Source: CAWCOU01 sp963797335 (lineage in GTDB: Bacteria; Pseudomonadota; Gammaproteobacteria; JAURND01). From it: DNA of 64,000 nt. The notes beneath the pieces were generated by a model. The model saw nothing but the letters and a program-made list of their open reading frames with translations, was not told the origin of the DNA and did not search any database. The DNA lies in contig CAWCOU010000006.1 in assembly GCA_963797335.1 (NCBI GenBank), forward strand, positions 62,001 to 126,000, written 5' to 3'. Made by a program: the position numbers and the translations under genes. This document shows positions 7,332 through 16,258 of this stretch, one piece after another. The stretch's first letter is position 1. Each line of letters begins with the position of its first letter.

Positions 7332-9662
7332 CTAATTGATTTTTTCTGGGGTTAAGGGCCAATTACGGATGTTAATTTCTCGTTGTGGGAAGGCGATATC
7401 AATATTATGTTTGCGGAACTCATTATTGATGGCAAAGTGCAAATCGCTTTGCACATCAGCCTTACTATTCACATCCGTCACTAAGCACCATAATTCAAAA
7501 TTCAAACTACTGTCGCCAAAGGTTTTAAAATAAACAGTTGGCTCATGACCTTTAATATTGGTAATCACCAAGGGATGGGCGTAGGCAATTTCTAATAACA
7601 ATTTTTTCGTCAACGCGGTATTACTGCCGTAGGTGACACCGACTGCGACACTGATTTTGTAATTAGTATCGTACAGCATGTAATTAGTTACTTGTTTTGC
7701 AATCAGTTCGGAATTGGGAACTATCACGTCTGAACGTTGCAAGGTGATGATGTGTGTGGAACGAATGCTGATGCGCCGCACATAACCTTCGGTTTCACCC
7801 ACGATAATACGATCACCGGGCTTGATAGGTCGCTCCACCAGTAAAATAATCCCGGAGACAAAATTATTAACAATGTTTTGCAGACCAAAACCAATACCCA
7901 CCGATAGGGCACCCGCGACAATCGCCAGCCCTGAAAAATTAACGCCGGCGATTAACAAGCCAATGAGCAAGGCAATGGCAAAGCCAATATAGCCAAGAAT
8001 AGCCGCTAGGGCTTCGCGATTACCTTGTCCTATGGAAAGCTCAGCGCGCTTAGCAATATGGTGCCGTAATAATCGGGTGCAAAGTGTTAAAGAAATAAAC
8101 AGTAAGGCTGCAAAAATAATTCGGGCTGGAACGATGAGAATAGTGGTAATTTTAAACCCTTGCAGCAGAGCACTCAGCATTATTTGAAAACTGGTTTGAG
8201 CAACCCCCCATGTTTTTAAAAACACCAGCAAAAAGAGAGTCCAGATAATCAAATACAATACCGCGCGTAACCACAATAGCTCAGGCAATGTTTCGTAATA
8301 TTTAAGACCGAGGAGACGCTTAAATTTTTGTTGCCAATTAGGCCCCGGGGTTTGTGGATCATTTAACAAAAGGGTGACTAATCGTTGCAAGGTTCTGGCC
8401 ACGTAAACGGCCAATACCGTAACAGCTAGACCATTGAGCAAATAACTGGCTAATAAATGAAAACCTAACCATTCACCGATGAGAATAATGATGAGTAAAG
8501 AGCTTAAACCAAAATTGAGTAAAAACCGAACCCCTCGGTAGTGATAAAGTAATTTAGGCATACTTTTCACTAACCAAATAACGGCTATGAGGCAAATACT
8601 AAACAGCGTAATAAAAAACGTACGGGATAAATCCAGCAGCGAATCGGGGATGTTTTGATCGCCAAATAGCACATGCAATGCAAACGCAATCAAGCAAATA
8701 TCGGCCAGAAATTTTAATCGATTCGTTAATTTTCTGGCGATGGTTTCGGGTAACTGACTAAAACCTTGGGCTGGTTTAGGAGGGTAGAAGAAAAATCGAA
8801 CCAAAATCAGGAATAATAAATAGCCCAGCACGCCATAGCTAAGGGTTGCCAAAAACGGTAGATTATCTAATGAAAATAAAATAACGAGAACAGTGATAGC
8901 CAACGCGAATATAAAAACAGGCACCAAATAAATCAAGTATTTGCAAACGGCTAGAGTAAACGCCTGTACTAATTGCTGACCCAACGTGGTTGGGCTATTT
9001 TTCATAAGGCCGCGAAGTAATTTTCTTAAATAGATGCCTATAGCTAAACCAAACAAGATCAACGCGCCGACAATGACGCAGGTGGTATTATTGAAAAGAT
9101 AGAATCCGCTTTGTTCTAAAAAAAGACCGGTATTAAAATTACTATAAAATTGCTGGAAATTACTGGGGAAATTGCCAACATTGTAAAAGATATTGGGTTC
9201 AGAGTAGAGAAACTCTGTTTTGACTAGAAGACGCAATCGCTCGGTTAAGGTCGTAATGACCTCATCAGATTTTAAAATATATAATCGGCAGGAGGAAAGA
9301 TCGTTAGCTAGTTGGTCTTTTTTGGTGGATAGGAATTTGAGTTCCGCTACGGAAGCGCTGGTTTTGCTGGAAGTGCTGATTTGACTTAGCTGTTTATTCA
9401 GAGTATCAAGCAGATTATTGTCTTCGTCGACACATTTTTTGGCTAAGGCTTCAAATTTAGTAAGCTGCAGTAAATCGCCGCGCAGTTCACTCAGGCCGGC
9501 TTTTTCCACGGCGGCGCGGGTATTGTATTTGTTAAGTACCTTATTGGCGATTTTAGAGTCGAATCGTTGTTCAAGGTGGTTCGAAAAGTCGATCAATGCC
9601 GCTTGACTGGTCAGCGTCAGGCAGAGTAAACACCCCAAAAAGAGGAAACGACGTAAAAACAT
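7332..9662 (-). CDS. Large mechanosensitive channel, MscS family
   Basis: Inner-membrane channel that opens on hypo-osmotic stress. About 776 aa: signal peptide (MFLRRFLFLGCLLCLTLTSQA), a periplasmic N-terminal region of ~150 residues with coiled-coil character, a run of about ten membrane segments, then the MscS core. The pore helix GALSVGIGFGLQNIVNNF and the beta domain VERPIKPGDRIIVGETEGYV are clear, followed by the C-terminal alpha/beta domain to residue ~770. The ATG at 9662 is favoured over the in-frame ATG at 9686 because GAGGTG lies six bases upstream and it begins the signal peptide. Architecture is MscK/MscM-like; which paralogue it equals is not determined. Confidence 0.9.
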   Translation of the reverse strand: MFLRRFLFLGCLLCLTLTSQAALIDFSNHLEQRFDSKIANKVLNKYNTRAAVEKAGLSELRGDLLQLTKFEALAKKCVDEDNNLLDTLNKQLSQISTSSKTSASVAELKFLSTKKDQLANDLSSCRLYILKSDEVITTLTERLRLLVKTEFLYSEPNIFYNVGNFPSNFQQFYSNFNTGLFLEQSGFYLFNNTTCVIVGALILFGLAIGIYLRKLLRGLMKNSPTTLGQQLVQAFTLAVCKYLIYLVPVFIFALAITVLVILFSLDNLPFLATLSYGVLGYLLFLILVRFFFYPPKPAQGFSQLPETIARKLTNRLKFLADICLIAFALHVLFGDQNIPDSLLDLSRTFFITLFSICLIAVIWLVKSMPKLLYHYRGVRFLLNFGLSSLLIIILIGEWLGFHLLASYLLNGLAVTVLAVYVARTLQRLVTLLLNDPQTPGPNWQQKFKRLLGLKYYETLPELLWLRAVLYLIIWTLFLLVFLKTWGVAQTSFQIMLSALLQGFKITTILIVPARIIFAALLFISLTLCTRLLRHHIAKRAELSIGQGNREALAAILGYIGFAIALLIGLLIAGVNFSGLAIVAGALSVGIGFGLQNIVNNFVSGIILLVERPIKPGDRIIVGETEGYVRRISIRSTHIITLQRSDVIVPNSELIAKQVTNYMLYDTNYKISVAVGVTYGSNTALTKKLLLEIAYAHPLVITNIKGHEPTVYFKTFGDSSLNFELWCLVTDVNSKADVQSDLHFAINNEFRKHNIDIAFPQREINIRNWPLTPEKIN

Positions 9663-9788
9663 GCATACACCTCGCCACAAATTCATTAGATTTTACCCTT
9701 AAAAAGACATTTCCGGTAGGTAAATTTTCAATCCCTGGGTTGCAATACGAGGCGTGATGAGTGATTATCTACCCTAAATTCCCAGTAG

Positions 9789-9844
9789 CTACTCGCAGGT
9801 TCCGAGATGGATGCCGGGACGACGGTAATAAGGGCTGCGAGTAG
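9789..9844. repeat. Short inverted repeat before ccmA
   Basis: CTACTCGCAG (9789-9798) is mirrored by CTGCGAGTAG (9835-9844), 33 bases upstream of the ccmA start. The flanks TACCCTA/TAGGGTA (9772-9777 and 9842-9847) echo the ends of the element at 5058-5351, so this may be a shortened relative. Confidence 0.5.
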
Positions 9845-9876
9845 GGTACGCTTTCCCACTTAACTCATGCGCAATT

Positions 9877-10491
9877 ATGTTAACAGTCAATGACTTAGCC
9901 TGTATTCGCCACGGCCAACTTCTTTTTCATCACCTGCATTTTCAACTGCAGCCGGGAGAGTTGCTTCATATCCAGGGCGCCAACGGCTCAGGCAAATCCA
10001 GCCTTTTGCTCATGTTGCTGGGATTATTACCCCCTCATCGAGGTAGCATACACTGGCAAAACGAAGCCATTACTAGCCTGGGCAGCCTGTACTACCAACA
10101 TTTGGTTCACATTGGTCATAAAATAGGCATAAAAAACCAGTTAACGGTGAATGAGAACTTACGCCTGGTCATGCAGTTCGGTTCAGGAAAAACAAAGATT
10201 TCTTTGCCTGAAGTGCTGCAATCCCTGGGATTGACGGCCCACAGCCAGCGTCTGTGCGTCCACTTATCCGCTGGACAACGCCAGCGTGTGGCTCTGGCCC
10301 GATTATTGCTACTAGACAGGCCGCTATGGATTTTAGATGAACCATTTACCGCCATTGATGCGGCAACCCTCACGTATCTAGAAGAAAAGCTAGCTCAGCA
10401 CGTTTCCCAAGGAGGTATGGCGATTATCACCCACCATCGTCGCTTAGCTTTACCTAAGGTCATGATTAAATATGTGCAGTTGGGGTCGTAA
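9877..10491 (+). CDS. ccmA: Heme exporter ATPase CcmA
   Basis: ATP-binding subunit of the CcmABCD complex, which releases holo-CcmE during System I cytochrome c maturation. 204 aa, the family length. Walker A is GANGSGKSS (about residues 34-42), the signature is HLSAGQRQRVALARLL and Walker B LWILDEPFTAID. It starts the ccmA-ccmB-emrA-emrB gene string; the ccmB start overlaps its stop (TAATG). No strong ribosome binding site precedes the ATG. The remaining ccm genes are not next to it but at 20015-25552. Confidence 0.95.
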   Translation: MLTVNDLACIRHGQLLFHHLHFQLQPGELLHIQGANGSGKSSLLLMLLGLLPPHRGSIHWQNEAITSLGSLYYQHLVHIGHKIGIKNQLTVNENLRLVMQFGSGKTKISLPEVLQSLGLTAHSQRLCVHLSAGQRQRVALARLLLLDRPLWILDEPFTAIDAATLTYLEEKLAQHVSQGGMAIITHHRRLALPKVMIKYVQLGS

Positions 10492-11165
10492 TGTTGTTAC
10501 TACGCCATCTTTCCATTCTTTTCTGGCATGATCTACTCATGGCTTATCGTTGCCGAGCCGATTGGGTGCATACCTGGCTTTTTTTCCTATTAGTCGTTTG
10601 TCTGTTTCCGTTGGCAATTACCCCTGATAAATCCGTGTTACATACCCTGGCGCCAGGATTGATTTGGATCGCCGCACTACTGGCTATATTACTGGCTTTA
10701 GCGCAGTTTCTTCGTCCCGATTATGAGGATGGTAGTTTGACGGGGTTGTTACTAAGCCCACACCCTCTGCCCATGCTCATATTAGCGAAAATCCTGGCTC
10801 ATTGGTTTATTAGTACGGCGCCGTTGTTAGTCATAACGCCGTTGTTGGCCATATTGCTCAACATGACCGGCCAAGAAACCCTAATATTGTTACTCACACT
10901 ATTGCTAGGAACGCCTATACTTAGCTTTATTGGTGCTATCGCCATGTCTTTAACGGTCAGTTTGCGGCATAATGGCGTATTGCTCATGCTATTGATTTTG
11001 CCTTTATGTACACCGGTGTTAATTTTTGCCACCGGCGCGGTCATGAATGTCAGTGCCGGCTTATCGGCTAGCGGGCCGTTGGCGTTACTGGCGGCCATGT
11101 TGATTTTGAGCCTGGTTTTGGCTCCTTTTGCGGTTAGCGCGGCCCTTCGGCTGTGCGAATATTAG
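10491..11165 (+). CDS. ccmB: Heme exporter membrane subunit CcmB
   Basis: Permease partner of CcmA in the inner membrane. 224 aa with about six hydrophobic helices, the family length; the N-terminus (FWHDLLMAYR) and the block RPDYEDGSLTGLLLS correspond to conserved CcmB segments. The ATG overlaps the last base of ccmA's stop. The next gene, an EmrA-like membrane fusion protein, begins 11 bases after its stop, so all four genes are likely one transcript. Confidence 0.93.
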   Translation: MLLLRHLSILFWHDLLMAYRCRADWVHTWLFFLLVVCLFPLAITPDKSVLHTLAPGLIWIAALLAILLALAQFLRPDYEDGSLTGLLLSPHPLPMLILAKILAHWFISTAPLLVITPLLAILLNMTGQETLILLLTLLLGTPILSFIGAIAMSLTVSLRHNGVLLMLLILPLCTPVLIFATGAVMNVSAGLSASGPLALLAAMLILSLVLAPFAVSAALRLCEY

Positions 11166-11176
11166 GTACAGCTGCC

Positions 11177-12076
11177 ATGATGATTCATTTGAAACACCGT
11201 ATAGGCAAAAATAAACAATTAACCAAAAAAATAGCACTTATCAGTGTACTGGTTGTTATTTTGTTGGCTTTTATGGGTTATTGGTGGCATGGCCAACGGT
11301 ACATCAGCACCGACGATGCCTACGTAAATGCTCATGTGGTGCGAATGGCTTCGTTAGTGACCGGCCAAGTTGCGCAACTGAATGTGCAAAATAACCAATA
11401 CGTGCGCCAAGGCCAACTGCTCTTTTCTTTGAATACAGACACCTTTCAAGCCGCAGTCGATAAAGCCAATGCCCAAGTGGCCATTAATGAGGCGCAGAAA
11501 TGGGATGCGCAATTAACTGCAGACCGAATCGCTAACCTCGTTAAACGAAAAGCGGCGTCACCACAAGAACAAGATAGCGCCAATGCAAAATTAGCGGCTC
11601 TTGACGCTTCCGTTCGTTCAGCGCAGGCTGATTTAAAGCAAGCACAATTAGATTTGTTGCATACCCGCATTTATGCGCCCACCAGTGGCTGGGTGACCGA
11701 AATTACGCTTAGGGTTGGCAACGTGGTTGAGGAAAATCAGCCACTATTCATGTTAATCAGTGATGCCGAATATTGGGTTGACGCCAACTTTAAAGAAACC
11801 CAGCTAGAGAGAATAAAACCGGGTATGCGGGCGGATATTAAGTTAGATATGTATCGGGATAAAACCTTTACGGGTTATGTGCAAAGCATTAGTAATAGCA
11901 GCGGAGTCGCCTTTTCGTTATTACCGCCGCAAAATGCCACCGGTAATTGGGTTAAAATTACTCAACGAGTGCCAGTGCGCATAAAAATTATCCATCCCGA
12001 TCCGAAGTATCCACTGCGGGTGGGATCAACAGCAACGGTGACCATTCACCTCCGCGATAAAAGACTCACTAATTGA
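11177..12076 (+). CDS. EmrA/HlyD-type membrane fusion protein
   Basis: Periplasmic adaptor linking an inner-membrane drug pump to an outer-membrane channel. About 299 aa: short cytosolic N-terminus, one membrane helix (IALISVLVVILLAFMGYWW), then the HlyD signature YISTDDAYVNAHVV, lipoyl half-motifs, an alpha-helical hairpin (residues ~95-165) and the second lipoyl half with YAPTSGWV. A GTG at 11153 inside ccmB is in frame, but the ATG at 11177 fits the EmrA N-terminus better. It is shorter than E. coli EmrA (390), mainly through a shorter coiled-coil hairpin. The EmrB-like pump follows at once. No outer-membrane TolC gene is nearby. Confidence 0.9.
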   Translation: MMIHLKHRIGKNKQLTKKIALISVLVVILLAFMGYWWHGQRYISTDDAYVNAHVVRMASLVTGQVAQLNVQNNQYVRQGQLLFSLNTDTFQAAVDKANAQVAINEAQKWDAQLTADRIANLVKRKAASPQEQDSANAKLAALDASVRSAQADLKQAQLDLLHTRIYAPTSGWVTEITLRVGNVVEENQPLFMLISDAEYWVDANFKETQLERIKPGMRADIKLDMYRDKTFTGYVQSISNSSGVAFSLLPPQNATGNWVKITQRVPVRIKIIHPDPKYPLRVGSTATVTIHLRDKRLTN

Positions 12077-12078
12077 CT

Positions 12079-13605
12079 ATGAGCAATCTCGAACAGCTTC
12101 CCGCTACCCAGCGTTGGTTGATCATTATCACCGTGATGTCAGCGGCGTTAATGCAGGTCTTAGACAGTACTATCGTCAATGTTGCACTACCCCATATGCA
12201 AGGATCGCTGGGCGCTTCCCCCGATCAAATCACCTGGACATTGACCAGCTATATGGTGTCTTCTGCCATTTTCATGCCATTAACCGGTTATTTAACGGAT
12301 CGATTCGGTCAAAAGCAATTTTTGTTATTGTCCATCGGCGGTTTTACGCTGGCTTCTATTCTTTGTGGTGCCGCGACTTCCCTGCCTGAAATAGTGGTTT
12401 TCCGTTTGCTACAAGGCATTTTTGGCGCTGGGTTGGTGCCATTATCACAAAGCATTTTAAGCACTGTGTTTTCAGAGAAAGATCGTGGCAAGGGCATGGC
12501 GATTTGGGGAGTAGGGGTGATGCTAGGGCCGATTTTAGGGCCGACGTTGGGCGGTTATTTGACCGAGATTGCCAGTTGGCGTTGGACGTTCTACGTCAAT
12601 GTGCCCGTGGGCATTATCGCCATGCTGCTCACCTGGCAGGTCATTCCCGATACCGCAAAAAAGCCGCGTCATTTGGATTGGTTAGGTTTATCGTTGTTAT
12701 CTTTAGCGATTGGCTTGGGGCAATACGTATTAGACAGAGGAAGCCAAGCCGATTGGTTTAGTTCTAATGAGATACGCATCGCTGCTATTGTGTCATTGAG
12801 CAGTTTAGCGGGTTTTATCATCCACAGCCTCCATCCAAAAAAAGAGAATGTGTTTGATGTGCGAATCTTTAAAGATCGTAATTTCACGATCTCCTGCATA
12901 TTGCTGGCATCCTTCGGTATAGGCTTGTTTGGTGGCACGGTACTTATGCCGTTAATGCTGGAAAATTTATTGAATTATCCGGTCATGACCACGGGGTTAG
13001 TGATGGCGCCACGTGGCATTGCCAGCATGATTAGCATGATTTTAGTGGGTAAGCTGTTGGGTCGATTACAACCACGGACCTGGATTCTGTGCGGTATTCT
13101 TATATCGGTGGTCGGCTATTGGCTGAATACGTTTTATTCAGACATGATTGACGCGGCTTGGATTGTTTGGCCGATGGTGATTCAAGGATTTGGCATGGGT
13201 TTAGTCTTCGTGCCCTTATCCACCTTGGCCTTTGCGACATTAGCACCGCAGCAACGGTCGGAAGCGGCTGGGCTATTTAGTTTAATGCGTGTGATAGGTG
13301 GCTCCATGGGAATTTCGATTGTCATGACCATACTAACACGTCACTCCCAGATGGCCTGGCACCAGCTTGTCGGCTTCATACGGCCCCACAACCCAGCCGT
13401 CACTCAGTATTTATCGTCGCTACATCTTAATATATCGCAGCCCCTGGCTGTGCAGCTGCTTAGTCTAGAGGTAACTAAACAATCCCAAATGATCGCCTTC
13501 GTCACGGATTACGCGTTTATCGCCTGGAGCTTTTTAGCCATGCTGCCATTGTTATTACTGATAAAACCTTCTAAAAACGCAGGTTGCCCGCCTGCAAAGA
13601 TCTAA
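12079..13605 (+). CDS. EmrB/QacA-type MFS multidrug transporter (DHA2, 14 TM)
   Basis: Proton-driven drug exporter of the inner membrane. About 508 aa with ~14 hydrophobic segments, typical of DHA2. Motif D1-like LDSTIVNVALPHMQ is at residues ~28-41, motif A at YLTDRFGQK, and motif C at GVGVMLGPILGPTLGGYL, which marks antiporters. The ATG at 12079 comes two bases after the emrA stop; an in-frame TTG at 12073 would overlap it. The gene ends ~20 bp before an inverted repeat. Substrate is unknown, and its co-transcription with ccmAB is unusual. Confidence 0.93.
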   Translation: MSNLEQLPATQRWLIIITVMSAALMQVLDSTIVNVALPHMQGSLGASPDQITWTLTSYMVSSAIFMPLTGYLTDRFGQKQFLLLSIGGFTLASILCGAATSLPEIVVFRLLQGIFGAGLVPLSQSILSTVFSEKDRGKGMAIWGVGVMLGPILGPTLGGYLTEIASWRWTFYVNVPVGIIAMLLTWQVIPDTAKKPRHLDWLGLSLLSLAIGLGQYVLDRGSQADWFSSNEIRIAAIVSLSSLAGFIIHSLHPKKENVFDVRIFKDRNFTISCILLASFGIGLFGGTVLMPLMLENLLNYPVMTTGLVMAPRGIASMISMILVGKLLGRLQPRTWILCGILISVVGYWLNTFYSDMIDAAWIVWPMVIQGFGMGLVFVPLSTLAFATLAPQQRSEAAGLFSLMRVIGGSMGISIVMTILTRHSQMAWHQLVGFIRPHNPAVTQYLSSLHLNISQPLAVQLLSLEVTKQSQMIAFVTDYAFIAWSFLAMLPLLLLIKPSKNAGCPPAKI

Positions 13606-13624
13606 TGTAAAGACATCATCCTAA

Positions 13625-13725
13625 TGGTGGGCACGCTTCGCTTTGCCCACCCAACTCGCAGGGCAAAACGAGGTATCCACCATCACAATAACCGTAGGGT
13701 GCGCAAAGCGAAGCGTGCCCACCAT
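13625..13725. repeat. Inverted repeat, copy 2 of the GGTGGGCACGCTTCGC family
   Basis: TGGTGGGCACGCTTCGCTTT... (from 13625) is mirrored by GCGCAAAGCGAAGCGTGCCC... up to 13725, with a longer centre (~45 bp, containing a degenerate third copy GGGCAAAACGAGGTATCCACC) than the copy at 7248-7328. It lies between convergent genes, as the first copy does. Confidence 0.85.
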
Positions 13726-13759
13726 TAGAGATATTGAAGCACCTTTCCCTGAAGAATGA

Positions 13760-14167
13760 TTAATAGTTCACCAGCACATTGTAGTTGGTATCATTTACCT
13801 TATTCACAAAGCAATTAATACCGCCTGAAGATGACCCTATAAGATTTTTAACGGTGCAGAACGTGCCCGTAGGTGTCCCATTAGTATTGCTAGTCCCTTT
13901 ATAAATAGTGACAGTGCTGTTAGCATCTGAAATATTCACACCGAAATGAGCGTTATTCACCGGATCCATCCAATAGATTGTCCCGCCGTTGACGCTAAAA
14001 TCTAGATAAACTGGGCTTGAGGTCTTTTTGCAAGTGGCGTAATCCGTTCCAGGACCGCCGTTTGCGGGGCAATTATAAACAGTCAAAATGATATTATCTG
14101 CATATGCGGTGTAACTGAATAAAATGCCTGAAATGGCTAATAATGATAACAAAGATTTAAGCTTCAT
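13760..14167 (-). CDS. Small secreted protein of unknown function
   Basis: About 135 aa. A clean signal peptide (KLKSLLSLLAISGILFSYTAYA) is followed by a mature part rich in Asn, Thr, Gly and Ser with four cysteines (VYNCPANGG, ATCKK, GTFCTV, INCFV), compatible with two periplasmic disulfides and an all-beta fold. The ATG at 14167 is preceded by AGGGGA at good spacing; an upstream in-frame ATG (14185) would precede this site. It stands alone, 136 bases downstream of the unknown gene island on the same strand. I do not recognise a family. Confidence 0.65.
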   Translation of the reverse strand: MKLKSLLSLLAISGILFSYTAYADNIILTVYNCPANGGPGTDYATCKKTSSPVYLDFSVNGGTIYWMDPVNNAHFGVNISDANSTVTIYKGTSNTNGTPTGTFCTVKNLIGSSSGGINCFVNKVNDTNYNVLVNY

Positions 14168-14302
14168 AGTAATATCCCCTGGCATAGTGTGTTTATAGTT
14201 TCAATTTGCGGATCATATCATAAATTTTTAATAATTAACAATAAATGCATAATGCTCATAATACCTAAACAATCGTGAGTGCCGTAATTTCTACCCTGTC
14301 AT

Positions 14303-16255
14303 TTACGTCCTGGTAAGCAGAGTACCTACCTCATTTCCCTGGTTCGATGCTGTAGTTTCTGGCGGGTGTGCTCTTTTTTTATCTGAACCAAAATAAGATA
14401 ACGGGGTTGTTAGCGCCTCTTGACGAGTCACTGAAGGCTTTCTCAAATTTTTAACCTCTGCCACTTCGGTTGGCGCTGCTGTTGCGCCATGTAAATCCAA
14501 AAAAGCTATCATCAGCAGCTCGGCTTGGGTTGTTGGAAAAGCAGGGGTCCACTGCAATGATTCCTTACACATATCTTCTATTTTCTTCAAGGTGGCAGGT
14601 GTAAGTATTGAATAGTTTATTGCATTACGATCACAATGTTGATTGATGTATCGAACCCCCTCCAAATAATCAATAGGGGACATCGCGGAAGTGATGAGCT
14701 TGCAAGTGTGCTTGATGTTATCCTCCAGACACTGAAAAAAAACATCCATTTGCTGCGGTTGCTGCTTTGGATGGGCGGGTTTTTTTCCCATAGAAAGTAT
14801 TATCTGAATGTTGGCTTTAATATGATCTGCTAGTTTTGAGGGAGGGTAAGAAGCTTTATTCATTAGTTGCTGTCCAACTACCTGCGTAAAGAGAAAACTT
14901 GACAAGCTAGGTTGGCTAGATGCGATGTTTTTTGAATTTTCATCCAGCAGCGTAGCGAAAGCTAGGTCAACTTTTTTTATAAATTTTTCGCTATCCTCCT
15001 GCAGTTGTTGGCCAATAAATGTGTCAAGGTCAGGTTTACTAGAAGTAGATTGAGTCGGGTATTGGTCGCTTAATACCTGCTGAATACTCGCCTCGTATAA
15101 ATCTGGGTATCGTTCCTGCAATAACTGCAAATAACGAGTATGTCGTATCTTATAATTGCTTTTCTCATCCTCCATTACGTGTCTGAGCGTAAATAAGCGA
15201 ATGATCGCAGGAGCCAATTGTGCAAGATACCCATCATGTCGAGACAGTTGATAGAATTTAACCGCGTGATAAATAAAATCATGCGCTAATTGTTTATCGT
15301 TATAATGAAGCGCATGAAAATAAGCCCATTCGAAATGTTTGCCCATTTTTCCATAATTTAGCCAATCATTGGCTGTTGGGTCCTTTTTTTGTATTCCTTG
15401 GAGAACTAATTCAAACGCTTCTCTTAATTCCTTTGGCGTGGTGTAAGGAATGATCAGAAGGTTGCTTAAGGCAAGTTCGAATGTCTCTTGTGCCGATGTT
15501 GTACAAACGGGTAGGGCACGTCTGGCAATCTCCAGCTGAGTGGAGTTAGTAAAATCGCTCATCTCTTTAAAAATAAAAGCAGTCCTAATGGGAGAAAATC
15601 TTTGTAAGACGGCAAATAATACGCACGTATCATTAAGCTCCTCCTTTTTTAAGTAATCTGGATAATCTCTTAAGACAGAAGGTAGAAAATAAGCAAATAA
15701 AGACTTATTGTTGATATGTTTTAAATATTTTGGGATGAATTCATCTGTTTCGATCTGGTAGTACAGATAGTCAAAATCATCTTTATGAGGTTGTTCTAAT
15801 GCGAAGATATTCAAATACTGCATGAACTTAATAAGATGTAAAAACGATACAATATAAGAGTTAGATCTTGCCTTTAATCCTGACTCCGCCAGTGCTGCCA
15901 GTTGCTTTGCTCGAGAAGGAGGGCAGGTTACTTGTTGGTGTATGATTAAATGGCATAGCATGATTTGAGCTGAAGAATCGAACTTCGGCGCAAATGCTCT
16001 ATAAGTCAGTTCAATTAATGCTCGTTTTGTTTTTTGTCGGTGTGGTTTAAGATCGGTAAAATTATTTCGCTTCAGATCACTGAGTGAGGTTTCCTGAAAT
16101 TTGTCCACAATTTCGTCTTTATTTAAATTTTTGAATAAATCAAAATTAAATAACTCACTTAGGTCCAGTGGATTATCAGATAAGCTTTTCAATAACCGTT
16201 CGCACAAAGTAATGGTATCAACAGGCTTCTCTGCTTTTTTTTCTTTGCTATCCAT
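14303..16255 (-). CDS. Unknown 650-aa protein, paralogue of 17570-19639
   Basis: No known domain recognised. It is soluble: no signal peptide or membrane segment; mostly helical by composition. It aligns over its length with the product at 17570-19639. Shared blocks are NPLDLSEL, ALIEL, MLCHLIIHQ (versus TLCHLILHQ) and a highly conserved core that includes HDFIYHAVKFYQ, APAIIRLFTLRHVM and KIRHTRYLQLL near residues 325-390. The C-terminal ~70 residues are low-complexity and divergent. The start ATG has AGGGAT upstream and lies three bases after the stop of the preceding gene, so the two are coupled. A secreted effector role is possible but is only suggested by the organism type. Confidence 0.7.
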   Translation of the reverse strand: MDSKEKKAEKPVDTITLCERLLKSLSDNPLDLSELFNFDLFKNLNKDEIVDKFQETSLSDLKRNNFTDLKPHRQKTKRALIELTYRAFAPKFDSSAQIMLCHLIIHQQVTCPPSRAKQLAALAESGLKARSNSYIVSFLHLIKFMQYLNIFALEQPHKDDFDYLYYQIETDEFIPKYLKHINNKSLFAYFLPSVLRDYPDYLKKEELNDTCVLFAVLQRFSPIRTAFIFKEMSDFTNSTQLEIARRALPVCTTSAQETFELALSNLLIIPYTTPKELREAFELVLQGIQKKDPTANDWLNYGKMGKHFEWAYFHALHYNDKQLAHDFIYHAVKFYQLSRHDGYLAQLAPAIIRLFTLRHVMEDEKSNYKIRHTRYLQLLQERYPDLYEASIQQVLSDQYPTQSTSSKPDLDTFIGQQLQEDSEKFIKKVDLAFATLLDENSKNIASSQPSLSSFLFTQVVGQQLMNKASYPPSKLADHIKANIQIILSMGKKPAHPKQQPQQMDVFFQCLEDNIKHTCKLITSAMSPIDYLEGVRYINQHCDRNAINYSILTPATLKKIEDMCKESLQWTPAFPTTQAELLMIAFLDLHGATAAPTEVAEVKNLRKPSVTRQEALTTPLSYFGSDKKRAHPPETTASNQGNEVGTLLTRT

Positions 16256-16258
16256 GGG

